Below, one piece after another: positions 9,087-19,291 of a DNA stretch of 64,000 nucleotides. The stretch spans positions 474,348 through 538,347 of the forward strand of contig NZ_JALKAJ010000004.1 in assembly GCF_023015615.1 (NCBI RefSeq), in the 5' to 3' direction. Under the pieces are notes generated by a model. The model did no database searches, was not told the DNA's origin, and saw only the letters and a program-made list of their open reading frames with translations. The position numbers were made by a program, and so were the translations under genes. The first letter of the stretch is position 1. Every line of letters starts with the position of its first letter. The stretch comes from Qipengyuania sp. S6317L1. GTDB taxonomy: Bacteria; Pseudomonadota; Alphaproteobacteria; Sphingomonadales; Sphingomonadaceae.

Positions 9087-11545
9087 TATTCGCCGCCCTC
9101 ATCTGCCGCCCCTTCCTCAGCCTCTTTCGCGCCCTGCTGCACCTCGGCCATCAGGTCGCGGCCAGAACGCGAGGTTGGGTCGGGGCTCTTGAACGCCTCC
9201 ACCCGGCTATCGATAATCCGGCGCGGGTAATAGTTGTTATTGAGGTCAGCATCGGCCGTCTCCCAATCGGGATCGAGGACCACTTCGACAAGCTCTTTTT
9301 CACGCGGATAGACCAGCAGCTTGGAAACCTCGCGCGAATTGCGCCTCCAGATTTCAGCCGGGATCATCATGCGCTCGCTCGTGCCGTCGGCGAATTTCAG
9401 ATCGAGGATGATCGGCATCACCAGCCCGCCGATGTTGGAGAAGCTCAACACGTAGTAATTGTTGTCCTCCTCAACCGCGCGGTCGAACACGCGGCGCTCC
9501 CAATCGTCTAGCCCGTCGAGGAAGCTTTCATACTTCTTGGTGTCGCGCGGCGTGACGGTGAAACGGTCGTTCTCGTCGTAGAAATCGGTCACGCCCGGAT
9601 TTTCGAGAACCCAGATCGGCAGGTTCTGTTCGCGGTTCAGGCGAACGCCCACTTTCTCCGGCTCATCGGCCAGACGCTGACGCGCGCGAGCAAGATCAAT
9701 GTCGGGGTTTGCCGTATCCATCCGCATGCGGTGGATGGAATCCAGGGAAATATCGACATGGTCGGTGGTGTAGAACCAGCCGCGCCAGAACCAGTCGAGA
9801 TCTGTGCCCGATGCCTCTTCCATGGTGCGGAAGAAATCTTCGGGCGTTGGTCGCTTGAATTTCCACCGGCGCGCATATTCACGCAGCGCAAAGTCGAACC
9901 GCTCGCGCCCCAAAATCGTATCGCGAAGGATGTGGTAGGCCGCAGACGGCTTGCCATAAGCATTGGGGCCAATGTTCAGGACGCTATCGGATTGCGTCAT
10001 GATTGGGACCTGCTGGCTCGACGTCATATAGGGGATGAGGTCGCGCGGCAGGCTGCGGGTCCATTGGACGTCGGGGTCCCATTCGTATCCAGCCACGCTG
10101 TCGAGGAAGGAGTTGATCCCTTCATCCATCCACGTCCACTGACGCTCATCCGAGTTCACCACCATCGGGAAATAGATGTGCCCGATTTCGTGGATGACGA
10201 CGCCGATAAGGAATATCTTCTCGCTTTCCGAATAGGTGCGCGTGCCATCATCCTGAAGCGTCGTGCGCGGCCCGTTGAAGGTGATCATGGGATATTCCAT
10301 GCCGCCCACCGGACCGTTCACGCTTTGCGCGGTCGGATATGGGTAATCGAAGGAATAGCGCGAATAGACCTTCATCGTGTGGACCACGGCCGCGGTCGAA
10401 TATTTGCGCCACAGCTCGCCGCCTTCCTTGGGCCAGAAAGACATGGCCATGACGGTTTCGTTCTCGGCCCCTGGCTGTTTATGCGCCTGCGCATCCCAGA
10501 TGAACTTGCGGCTTGTCGCCCAGGCAAAATCGCGCACGTTCTGCGCGGTAAAGCGCCAGGTTTTTGTGCCGGTGGGGTTGGAGCTTTCGTTGGCAAGCGC
10601 CTCTTCGGGCGTCACGATGAACATCGGCTCATCGGTTTTGTTGCGCGCCTGAGCCAGACGCTGACGTTGCGTAGCGGTCAGCACGGCTGCGGGGTTGGCA
10701 AGGACGCCGGTAGAAGAAACAATGTGGTCGTTGGGGACCGTCATCGACACATCATAGTCACCAAATTCGAGCGTGAATTCGCCGCGGCCAAGGAACTCCT
10801 TATTGTGCCAGCCTTCGTAATCCGAATAGGCGACCAGCCTCGGGAACCACTGGGCGAAAAGGAACAGGTCGTTGCCCCCTTCGCGCTCATCATCAGGGAA
10901 GTGTTCATAGCCGGAGCGCGCAAAGATCACGTTCTCTTCAACAATGTTGTAAGCCCAGTCGATGTTGAAGCTGACGCTTTGACCGGGGCGAAGCGGGCTG
11001 GCCAAGTCGATGCGCATCAGCGTGCCGACAATGGTGTGGTCGAGCCGGCGGCCACTGGTGAGCTGCACACGGGAAATGTCATAGCCGTAGGTGTTATCGG
11101 CCATTGCCTGTTGCCGGCGAAGCTCTTCGAGGGAGAGGCGCGAAGGCTCATCCCCGCGCCCCATCGAACGCGCTGGCCCGCGACGGCCCGGACCACCGAA
11201 CGTATCGGTGAGCTCTGCCATGCTGTCGTTGCGGAAACGGTTCTGGTCAAGCTGCATCCAGATCCACGGCAGGGTATCGGGCGATTTGTTCGTGTAGGTG
11301 ATGGTGGCGCGCGCGGTCAGGCGGCGGCCATCTTCGTCAAGTGTCGCATTGATGCGATAGTCCGCCTCCTGCTGCCAATATTGGTGGCCCGGCGCGCCGC
11401 TCGCATTGCGATAGACATTGGGGTCGCGCAGCACTTCGTCCAATTGGCGGAACTTGTCTTCAAAATCGCCCTTGGTCTGCTGGATGCCTTGCGCAAGAGC
11501 AGGCGAAGAGATGAAAAGCGCGATAAGAAGGGCAAGAAAACGCAA
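9086..11545 (-). CDS. M1 family zinc metallopeptidase
   Basis: About 819 aa from a TTG start at 11545. That start is preferred because AAAGGA (11553-11558) sits 7 nt upstream and the protein then begins with a proper signal peptide (RFLALLIALFISSPALAQ). Catalytic features from that start: GGMEYP at about 414-419, the exopeptidase-like motif, HEIGH at 452-456, and the second zinc Glu at 475, matching HExxH-x18-E. It is an exported aminopeptidase-like enzyme of the periplasm or cell surface. The C-terminal part after about residue 600 holds beta segments. It forms an operon with the downstream DUF6702 gene. Confidence 0.93.
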   Translation of the reverse strand: MRFLALLIALFISSPALAQGIQQTKGDFEDKFRQLDEVLRDPNVYRNASGAPGHQYWQQEADYRINATLDEDGRRLTARATITYTNKSPDTLPWIWMQLDQNRFRNDSMAELTDTFGGPGRRGPARSMGRGDEPSRLSLEELRRQQAMADNTYGYDISRVQLTSGRRLDHTIVGTLMRIDLASPLRPGQSVSFNIDWAYNIVEENVIFARSGYEHFPDDEREGGNDLFLFAQWFPRLVAYSDYEGWHNKEFLGRGEFTLEFGDYDVSMTVPNDHIVSSTGVLANPAAVLTATQRQRLAQARNKTDEPMFIVTPEEALANESSNPTGTKTWRFTAQNVRDFAWATSRKFIWDAQAHKQPGAENETVMAMSFWPKEGGELWRKYSTAAVVHTMKVYSRYSFDYPYPTAQSVNGPVGGMEYPMITFNGPRTTLQDDGTRTYSESEKIFLIGVVIHEIGHIYFPMVVNSDERQWTWMDEGINSFLDSVAGYEWDPDVQWTRSLPRDLIPYMTSSQQVPIMTQSDSVLNIGPNAYGKPSAAYHILRDTILGRERFDFALREYARRWKFKRPTPEDFFRTMEEASGTDLDWFWRGWFYTTDHVDISLDSIHRMRMDTANPDIDLARARQRLADEPEKVGVRLNREQNLPIWVLENPGVTDFYDENDRFTVTPRDTKKYESFLDGLDDWERRVFDRAVEEDNNYYVLSFSNIGGLVMPIILDLKFADGTSERMMIPAEIWRRNSREVSKLLVYPREKELVEVVLDPDWETADADLNNNYYPRRIIDSRVEAFKSPDPTSRSGRDLMAEVQQGAKEAEEGAADEGGE

Positions 11546-11742
11546 AAGACTATCCTTTGGGATCGTTCGCTGGGCAGTAAGCTTGGCGGGGTAATGCGCG
11601 CGGCACGCGGCTGCAACCGCTAATCGCGAGGTTAGTTTGGAGAGGTTGCTGACGCACGATTGCTTCACCGGCGCGCAACAATAATTCCGTCATTGAACAA
11701 GTTGATGCCCCGGCAAGGAGTGTTTCATCAACTTGCGGCCCT

Positions 11743-12894
11743 TCAGGCGAGCGCCTCGGCCAACCGTTCCATGAAGCGCGCGCCCTGCTCCAACTGGTCG
11801 ATCGCGATCCACTCATCGGGCTGGTGCGCCTGCTCGATCGAGCCGGGGCCGCAGATGACAGTGGGGAAGCCGCCTTGCTGGAATTGCCCTGCTTCTGCGG
11901 CATAGGACACCTTGGAGGGCGGTGAATTTTCTCCGGTCAGCGACTGTACAAAGGCCACCGCATCCTCGCTCCCCGCATCACCTAAAGGCGGGGCATCGGC
12001 GATTTTGGTGAAGGTGACGCCGGCTTGGGGAAAGCGTGCAGAAAGCTCATGATTGAGCGCCTCGCAGCGGGCCTTGAACGGCGCAAGCAACTCGTCTGCG
12101 TCAAAGCCCGGAGGGCAGCGAAGGTCGAACTGAAACTCTGCGTGGCCCGCCAAGATATTGGCCGCCTCGCCCCCCTTCATCAACCCGATGGTCAGCGTCG
12201 GGTAAGGCGGGTCAAAGCCGCTTTCAGGGTCGCCATTGGCCTTGAGCCTGCGCGCAAGCTCGATCAGCGAGTGCATCAGGTCGACGGCGTGCTCATTGGC
12301 GGAGATACCGTGATTGACGAGGCTGGAATGTGCTTCTGCGCCGGTGACCTCGACCTTGAAAACGCTGATGCCCTTGTGACCAGTGACCAGCTTCATCAGC
12401 GTTGGTTCACCAATGATCGCCAGCCGCGGCGTCGGCACGCGGGCCTTCATCTGCTCGATCATCGAAGGCGCGCCAAGACAGCCGACTTCCTCATCATAAC
12501 TGATCGCGAGATGGACAGGTTTCGCGCCCTTCACGAATTGCGGGACATAGGCGAGCGTCAGCGCGATAAAGCTCTTCATGTCCGACGTGCCGCGCCCGTA
12601 AAGCTTGCCGTCTTTCTCCACCGTCACGAAGGGATCGGAAGCCCAGTCCTGGCCATCGACGGGCACCACATCGGTGTGCCCTGACATGATCACGCCGCCC
12701 TCGGTTTCGGGACCGATAGTGGCGAAGAGGTTGGACTTGTTACCATCCGCATTGGCAACGCGGGTAGAGGTGACACCGTGCTGCTCAAGGTAACCTTCCA
12801 CCCATTCGATAAGCGCAAGATTGGAATTTCGCGAAGTGGTGTCGAAAGCGATCAACTTATCAAGGATCGCGCGGGCCGTGGTGAGATTGGTCAT
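11743..12894 (-). CDS. argE: Acetylornithine deacetylase
   Basis: 383 aa, typical for ArgE of the M20 family. Metal and catalytic motifs are present: MSGHTDVVPVDG, GRGTSDMKSF, the Glu pair in SYDEEVGCLG, and the C-terminal CGPGSIEQAHQPDEWI with the metal-binding His. The enzyme removes acetate from N-acetylornithine in arginine synthesis. Other M20 deacylases are possible but the GPGS-AHQPDE signature fits ArgE. It is a single gene between the peptidase operon and tRNA-Gly. Confidence 0.9.
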   Translation of the reverse strand: MTNLTTARAILDKLIAFDTTSRNSNLALIEWVEGYLEQHGVTSTRVANADGNKSNLFATIGPETEGGVIMSGHTDVVPVDGQDWASDPFVTVEKDGKLYGRGTSDMKSFIALTLAYVPQFVKGAKPVHLAISYDEEVGCLGAPSMIEQMKARVPTPRLAIIGEPTLMKLVTGHKGISVFKVEVTGAEAHSSLVNHGISANEHAVDLMHSLIELARRLKANGDPESGFDPPYPTLTIGLMKGGEAANILAGHAEFQFDLRCPPGFDADELLAPFKARCEALNHELSARFPQAGVTFTKIADAPPLGDAGSEDAVAFVQSLTGENSPPSKVSYAAEAGQFQQGGFPTVICGPGSIEQAHQPDEWIAIDQLEQGARFMERLAEALA

Positions 12895-12916
12895 GAACCC
12901 CGCTTAGCGCAGGATT

Positions 12917-12990
12917 TGGAGCGGGTGAAGGGAATCGAACCCTCGTCGTCAGCTTGGGAAGCTGCTGCTCTACCATTGAGCTACACCCGC
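12917..12990 (-). tRNA. tRNA-Gly (anticodon CCC), CCA encoded
   Basis: The minus strand folds into a full cloverleaf. The acceptor stem GCGGGTG pairs with CACCCGC. The D-arm is GCTC...GAGC, the anticodon loop TTCCCAA gives anticodon CCC, and the T-arm is GAGGG-TTCGATT-CCCTT. Discriminator T is followed by an encoded CCA. The lowest-to-top anticodon stem pair 27-43 is a G-A mismatch. Confidence 0.95.
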
Positions 12991-13058
12991 TTGCGTGGGC
13001 AGCCTGCGAGGCTGCGCCGAATCGCCCGCTCAGCCTTTCGGCCAAGGCGCGTATTTGG

Positions 13059-14246
13059 TCAACACCCTCCATTCCTGCGAGCGGGCGGGTTCGCGGCGTC
13101 GGCCAGCGCGGTGGCTTGATCGAGATAGCCCTCGACCACGCGGTTATAGGCATCAAGCGCGCCTTCGAACCGGCCAAAGGTCATGTATTCAATCGCGCCC
13201 GATGCAATCCCCTTTTGCATGCTTTCATTGAGCACAAAATCTTCCATCAGGGTCGTCTTGGTAATCTGGTGGTTGTGCGCCCAGTGATCGGCCCTGTGGG
13301 CCTGCGCCTTGGGCGCGAGCGTCGCCAGGCGCAGCTGCGTTTTGGCAGGGCCAAGCGGCTCTGCATGGATCCAGGCGATGTGGTCCTGTTGCACCAGAAG
13401 CGAGCTTGTCGGCAGCAGGTTGTAGAGCACCTGCGCATGATCTCGCAGCCGCCAGTCCTCGCGCGTATCTGGGGCCAATCGCGCCATGCTCGACCTCATC
13501 AGGATCGAGCGCATATGATCGCCGAATATGCGGTAGGTCGATAGGTTATCCTCGAAAAAGGGGCCGATCGTGTCGCGGTGGGCGACCTTGAAATGATAGG
13601 CCTCGATCCCGCCTTCGACGATCAGTTTCCAATTGGCCTCGACCTCGATAGTCTCATCGGAGGCGAGAAACATGTCCTCGATGTCGAGCGCGGCAAGCTC
13701 TTCGCCAAGACCACCGAGAAAGCCGTCGATATCGACGTCCCCCTCCCCTCGCGCGCGGACCCAGATGAAGCCGTGGCGCTCCTCGCACATGAGACGTTTA
13801 AGACCGTAATCGGCCTTGTCCTCACCTGTGAACCCTTGCTTGAAATGTGGGGCAGCGATGAGCTTGCCCGCACTCGAATAGGTCCATGCGTGGTAGGGGC
13901 AGGTGAATTTGTGGCTACAACCGCTGCCTGCTTCGACCAGCTGCGTGCCCCGATGACGGCACACGTTGAGAAACGCGTTCGCACGCCCCTCTTTATCGCG
14001 AGTGAGCAGCACCGGCAGCCCCGCAAGGTTCTTGCGAAGGAAACTGCCCGGCTCTGCAAGCTCGCTGACATGCGCAGCAATGAGAGGAACCTGGCGAAAA
14101 AGGTGCTCGCGCTCAAGGTCGAAGCGTTCCTGGCTGATGTAACGCGAGACAGGACTGCGCGTCACCCCTTCGTCCAGGTAGAAGGTGCGTGAAGCCTTGA
14201 TTTCAAGGAGTTCATCAATCAATTGCAGTTCAGTGTCGCGGTCCAT
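13059..14246 (-). CDS. Rieske aromatic-ring-hydroxylating-type oxygenase, alpha subunit
   Basis: About 395 aa from ATG 14246 (GGAAGG upstream); a 14-codon extension exists but would run into the palindromic operator. The Rieske 2Fe-2S ligands are C96-x-H98 (CRHRG) and C116-xx-H119 (CPYHAW). The mononuclear iron site lies in EGGIEAYHFKVAHRDTIG. The size and the single-gene context resemble choline or carnitine monooxygenase-like and ring-hydroxylating oxygenases. No reductase or ferredoxin lies next to it, so electrons come from elsewhere. It is divergent from a TetR regulator across an inverted repeat, so it is probably repressed by that protein and induced by its substrate. Confidence 0.88.
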   Translation of the reverse strand: MDRDTELQLIDELLEIKASRTFYLDEGVTRSPVSRYISQERFDLEREHLFRQVPLIAAHVSELAEPGSFLRKNLAGLPVLLTRDKEGRANAFLNVCRHRGTQLVEAGSGCSHKFTCPYHAWTYSSAGKLIAAPHFKQGFTGEDKADYGLKRLMCEERHGFIWVRARGEGDVDIDGFLGGLGEELAALDIEDMFLASDETIEVEANWKLIVEGGIEAYHFKVAHRDTIGPFFEDNLSTYRIFGDHMRSILMRSSMARLAPDTREDWRLRDHAQVLYNLLPTSSLLVQQDHIAWIHAEPLGPAKTQLRLATLAPKAQAHRADHWAHNHQITKTTLMEDFVLNESMQKGIASGAIEYMTFGRFEGALDAYNRVVEGYLDQATALADAANPPARRNGGC

Positions 14247-14276
14247 GGCCTGCCTTCCATTCGACGTGACACAACG

Positions 14277-14300
14277 CTTACCTACCACTTGGTAGGTAAG
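14277..14300. promoter_or_regulatory. Inverted repeat, likely TetR operator
   Basis: CTTACCTACCA and TGGTAGGTAAG form an 11-bp perfect inverted repeat around a 2-bp centre, between the divergent Rieske oxygenase and TetR genes. Spacing (31-bp from the oxygenase start, 20 from the regulator start) would let one dimer or dimer pair control both promoters. Palindromes of this form are typical of TetR-family operators. Confidence 0.8.
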
Positions 14301-14319
14301 TCAAGCGAGAGGACAAACC

Positions 14320-14943
14320 ATGCCGTCAAAGCCATCCAACGGCACCCGTGAGCAGATCCTGGAAAGCGCGCTTTTGCAGTTTGCAGAGCGCGGCTTTTAC
14401 GGCGCGAGCATTGCGAGCATCGTCAAGGAGCTTGGCCTTACGAAGCAGGCGTTGCTCCACTACTTCCCGACCAAGGAAAAGCTGTATGGAGAGGTTCTTC
14501 GCGGGATCTCGGAAGGGTTTGCAGGGCTCGATCAAGGTGCGCAGAAGACGGCGGACGATGCTGAGGATCAGGTGATCCGTCATTTCCTTGCTCTCAATCG
14601 CTATTGTCTTGCCAATGGGCCGCAGACGACACTGCTGCTGCGCGAACTGCTGGACAATCGTCCGCGCGCAGGGAATGTCGGCACATGGTATCTGACCGAG
14701 TTTCTGCGCACGATCATCGACAAGGTGAAAGCGGTTCCAGCCTGGCGAAACGCGAGCGATATGCAGGTTCTTGCGCTCGCCTACACCTGGCTTGGCGCCA
14801 TCAATTACCACGCGATTTCGACGCCCACTCTGACCGGCATCTTCGGCAAAGATGAGATCGAAGCGCTGTCGCAAAAATACCCTGCGCAATTGGAGCGGCT
14901 GATCCGGTCCAGCCTTGCCGCAGGAGCGCCGGAGCAGCTTTAG
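14320..14943 (+). CDS. TetR/AcrR family transcriptional regulator
   Basis: 207 aa. The N-terminal helix-turn-helix is clear: TREQILESALLQFAERGFYG, then ASIVKELGLTKQALLHYF and PTKEKLYGEVLRGI. The C-terminal ligand domain is helical and unassigned. Gene order and the palindrome at 14277-14300 make it the likely local regulator of the divergent Rieske oxygenase and of itself. The ligand is unknown. Confidence 0.92.
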   Translation: MPSKPSNGTREQILESALLQFAERGFYGASIASIVKELGLTKQALLHYFPTKEKLYGEVLRGISEGFAGLDQGAQKTADDAEDQVIRHFLALNRYCLANGPQTTLLLRELLDNRPRAGNVGTWYLTEFLRTIIDKVKAVPAWRNASDMQVLALAYTWLGAINYHAISTPTLTGIFGKDEIEALSQKYPAQLERLIRSSLAAGAPEQL

Positions 14944-15303
14944 GCAAAGGCCACAGGGGCGCCCGAAACCGGCCCTTCATGCCTTCCTGCACATGATGAG
15001 TGGACGCATTTTTTTGCGATCCTGAAAAGGCCTTTGCCGGAACAAGCGTTGCGTTTGCACGCTTGAACTGTCCGCACTTGGGCCTGCCGCCCTGCCGTCC
15101 TTGTTCATCACCATCACTGAACGCGGCGGGGCGGTACTTTTTCGGCACGCCAGTTTGACCAAAGCGTGCCCGATTGACGGTGTGAAAGCAATTTCTGTTC
15201 AATCAAAGCGCTGCTGGAATCCGATAAGAGCCTATCAAAAAGTGCACCTTGCGCATTGCTTTCTCGCCAGTCATGGCGTGGTCAAAGGATAGGAGAGACA
15301 CCC
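14944..15303. other. Intergenic region before mmsA
   Basis: A 360-base stretch with no supported gene. It must hold the end of the TetR transcript and the promoter of the valine catabolism operon. A 7-bp stem (CAAGCGT/ACGCTTG, near 15045-15068) is present but lacks a T-run. The mmsA ribosome site AGGAGAG is at about 15291-15297. Confidence 0.45.
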
Positions 15304-16797
<1,494 letters not shown>

Positions 16798-16803
16798 TGT
16801 AAG

Positions 16804-17208
16804 GTGAGCGAGCGGACCCGCACAAGCTCCGGCTCTCCGTTTGAGGAGCAGTTCGGCTTTTGCCGCGCGGTCAGGCACGGCAATCGCATCGTGGTTGCCG
16901 GCACTGGCCCGGTGGAGCCTGACGGTTCGACCACGCGCGATCTGACGGGTGTGGGCGACGCCGCGGCGCAAGCCGAGCGGTGTTGCGCCATCATCATCGC
17001 TGCAATCGAAGAGCTTGGCGGCTCGGCCAAGGACGTCGTGCGCACGCGGATGCTGCTCACCGATTTTGCCGATCAGGAGGCCGTGGGCGAAGTTCATGCC
17101 CGCTATTTCGGCGAAGCGCGACCTGCTGCCACAATGGCAGGTGTTGCATGGCTTTGCCGCGCAGAGTGGAAGGTTGAGATAGAGGCCGAGGCGATCCTAC
17201 CGGACTGA
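16804..17208 (+). CDS. RidA/YjgF family protein
   Basis: 134 aa, GTG start 6 nt after the mmsA stop, so it is in the same operon. RidA-fold landmarks: GNRIVVAGTGPVEPDG, AAQAERCCAIIIAAIEELGG, VVRTRMLLTDF and the terminal VEIEAEAILPD. The conserved Arg in VRTRML fits the ligand-binding Arg of the family. RidA proteins hydrolyse reactive enamine or imine intermediates, which suits an amino-acid catabolic operon. The last 12 bases overlap the convergent gene that ends at 17197. Confidence 0.85.
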   Translation: MSERTRTSSGSPFEEQFGFCRAVRHGNRIVVAGTGPVEPDGSTTRDLTGVGDAAAQAERCCAIIIAAIEELGGSAKDVVRTRMLLTDFADQEAVGEVHARYFGEARPAATMAGVAWLCRAEWKVEIEAEAILPD

Positions 17209-17613
17209 TGCGCGCAGTTCGCGTTCGACCCTCGCCATCAACTCCTCCACATCGGCCATCGCGTCGAGTTCATTGTCGGAGATAAGCACGCGAGGTTCTG
17301 CATCGGCTTCGTCAATCATGATGACCGGCAAGGCGACTTCGCGCGCGCCACCAACCCCGAACTTGGGAAAGTCCTGCGTGAAATCATCGCGGTGGTAGAA
17401 TTCGACTTCGGCATCAAGGCCTTGCCAGAACGCCTTCCAGTCCCCGCGCATCGACACCGCACCATAGGTCAGCGCGCATAGCGAGCACGGATAGGTCGCG
17501 GGGCGAACCGCCTTGTGCACCGCGTGCATCAACGCTTCGATCAGGCCGGTATCGGCGTTGTAAACGCAGATCAGGCGCGTGCGATCATGGCGGGACCCTT
17601 GGTTCATGAACAT
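17197..17613 (-). CDS. Hypothetical protein with CSLC motif
   Basis: About 138 aa if started at ATG 17613; ATG 17607 is equally possible, and the frame upstream of that overlaps the divergent dehydrogenase promoter and does not look coding. Features: N-terminal LICVYNADTGLIEALMHAVH, then a Cys pair in YPCSLCALTYGAVSM, then DAEVEFYHRDDF and an acidic C-terminus with a predicted helix. I do not recognise a named family. The CxxC suggests metal binding or thiol chemistry, but no partner site is evident. It is embedded head-to-tail within the valine region on the opposite strand. Confidence 0.7.
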   Translation of the reverse strand: MFMNQGSRHDRTRLICVYNADTGLIEALMHAVHKAVRPATYPCSLCALTYGAVSMRGDWKAFWQGLDAEVEFYHRDDFTQDFPKFGVGGAREVALPVIMIDEADAEPRVLISDNELDAMADVEELMARVERELRASVR

Positions 17614-17737
17614 ATATACGTGCGCACCTCCCGCTTGGTTACAGAAAATTTCGCATGGCTGCTGCGGCGTGTTCGCAAATGCTCCTATCATTTTGAGGAC
17701 TTTTCTCGGACGGCGCGAGCGGTTACGCCCTCGCATT

Positions 17738-18883
17738 ATGCAAGGACAATTTTCACTCACCGACGACCAGCTTGCGATCCAGGAAATGGCGCAGCGGTTC
17801 ACTGCCGACAATATCACCCCGCACGCGGCCGAATGGGATGAGAAACACATCTTTCCCAAGGATGTGATCAAACAGACCGCCGAGCTTGGCTTTGGCGCGA
17901 TCTACGTCTCGGAAGAAAGCGGCGGCATCGGGCTCGGGCGGCTGGAAGCGGCGCTCATCATGGAGGCGATGGCCTATGGCTGTCCCACGACATCCGCCTT
18001 CATCTCGATCCATAATATGGCCGCATGGATGATCGACGAGTTCGGCGGGCAGGAGTTGAAAGACCGCTATTTGCCCGACCTTATCGGGATGGAGAAGATC
18101 GCGAGCTACTGCCTGACGGAACCGGGCAGCGGGTCGGATGCAGCCGCGCTCAAGACACAGGCGAAGCTCGACGGCGATCATTATGTGCTGAACGGCACCA
18201 AGCAATTCATCTCAGGTGGCGGCGTCAACGATGTCTATGTTTGCATGGTGCGCACGGGCGAACACAAGACCAAAGGCATCACCTGCCTCGTCATCGACAA
18301 GGATACGCCCGGCGTCAGCTTCGGCGCGCCTGAGAAAAAGCTCGGCTGGAACGCCAGCCCGACCGCGCAGGTCATTTTTGAAGACGCGCGCGTGCCCGTC
18401 GCCAATCGCGTAGGCGATGAGGGCGAAGGTTTCCGCTTTGCGATGATGGGCCTTGATGGCGGGCGTTTGAACATCGGCGCATGCTCGCTTGGCGGGGCGC
18501 AAAGGTGCCTTGATGAAGCGATTGCCTACACCAAGGACCGCAAGCAGTTCGATACGCCTATTGCCGACTTTCAGAACACGCAGTTCATGCTCGCCGATAT
18601 GGCCACCGATCTGGAAGCGGCGCGCGCGCTCCTCTATCTCGCGGCGGCCAAGGTCACCGACGGAGCGCCTGACAAATCGCGCTTTTCCGCCATGGCCAAA
18701 CGCCTTGCAACCGACAATGGCAGCAAGGTCGTCAACGATGCGCTGCAATTGTTCGGCGGCTATGGCTATTTGAAGGACTATCCGATCGAACGCTTCTGGC
18801 GCGATCTTCGGGTGCATTCGATCCTTGAGGGCACCAACCAGGTGATGCGCATGATCGTGGGCCGGGATTTGCTGCGGCAGTAG
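17738..18883 (+). CDS. Isobutyryl-CoA dehydrogenase (acyl-CoA dehydrogenase)
   Basis: About 381 aa from ATG 17738 (MQGQFSLTDDQLAIQEM), the usual length and start. FAD/substrate motifs CLTEPGSGSDAAALKT and YVLNGTKQFISGGG and the catalytic-Glu segment HSILEGTNQVMRM are intact. In company with mmsA, mmsB and the 3-hydroxyisobutyryl-CoA hydrolase, the likely substrate is isobutyryl-CoA, which is oxidised to methacrylyl-CoA in valine catabolism. A short-branched or short-chain substrate is the main alternative. Confidence 0.92.
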   Translation: MQGQFSLTDDQLAIQEMAQRFTADNITPHAAEWDEKHIFPKDVIKQTAELGFGAIYVSEESGGIGLGRLEAALIMEAMAYGCPTTSAFISIHNMAAWMIDEFGGQELKDRYLPDLIGMEKIASYCLTEPGSGSDAAALKTQAKLDGDHYVLNGTKQFISGGGVNDVYVCMVRTGEHKTKGITCLVIDKDTPGVSFGAPEKKLGWNASPTAQVIFEDARVPVANRVGDEGEGFRFAMMGLDGGRLNIGACSLGGAQRCLDEAIAYTKDRKQFDTPIADFQNTQFMLADMATDLEAARALLYLAAAKVTDGAPDKSRFSAMAKRLATDNGSKVVNDALQLFGGYGYLKDYPIERFWRDLRVHSILEGTNQVMRMIVGRDLLRQ

Positions 18884-18892
18884 GCCCGGCTG

Positions 18893-19291
18893 ATGACCAC
18901 CGAAACCTTCGCGATGACCACGCTTGTCATCCCGGAATACGATGACGCGATCGCGTTTTACGAAGGCAAGCTCGGTTTCACGCTCATCGAGGATACCGAC
19001 CTCGGGGGCGACAAACGCTGGCTCGTCGTCGAAGCGCCCGGAGGCGGCCGCCTGCTCCTCGCACGTGCCACAAACGACGCCCAAACCGCCGCCATCGGCA
19101 ACCAGACCGGCGGGCGCGTTGCGTTTTTCCTGCACACTGATGATTTCGCGAGTTCACACGAGCGCTTTATCGCAGCAGGGGTGGAATTTATGGAAGAACC
19201 ACGGCACGAGCCTTATGCAACAGTCGCCGTGTTTGCTGATCCATTCGGCAACACGTGGGACCTGATTGAGGCGAAAGATAAAAATGACTGA
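18893..19291 (+). CDS. VOC (glyoxalase/bleomycin-resistance) family protein
   Basis: 132 aa with the paired beta-alpha-beta3 pattern of vicinal-oxygen-chelate proteins: VIPEYDDAIAFYEGKLGFTL, then GGRVAFFLHTDDFASSHERF and the terminal FADPFGNTWDLIEA. It lies between the dehydrogenase and the 3-hydroxyisobutyryl-CoA hydrolase gene and overlaps the latter by 8 bases, so it is part of the operon. Its role in valine breakdown is unknown; an epimerase or a protective function is possible. A second in-frame ATG seven codons downstream is also a possible start. Confidence 0.85.
   Translation: MTTETFAMTTLVIPEYDDAIAFYEGKLGFTLIEDTDLGGDKRWLVVEAPGGGRLLLARATNDAQTAAIGNQTGGRVAFFLHTDDFASSHERFIAAGVEFMEEPRHEPYATVAVFADPFGNTWDLIEAKDKND

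Noticed and set aside
9731..11623. A 630-codon plus-strand frame opposite the M1 peptidase
   Set aside because: Shadow frame; the peptidase motifs HEIGH and GGMEYP lie on the minus strand.
15045..15068. A 7-bp stem after the TetR gene
   Set aside because: No T-run and long loop; not convincing as a terminator.
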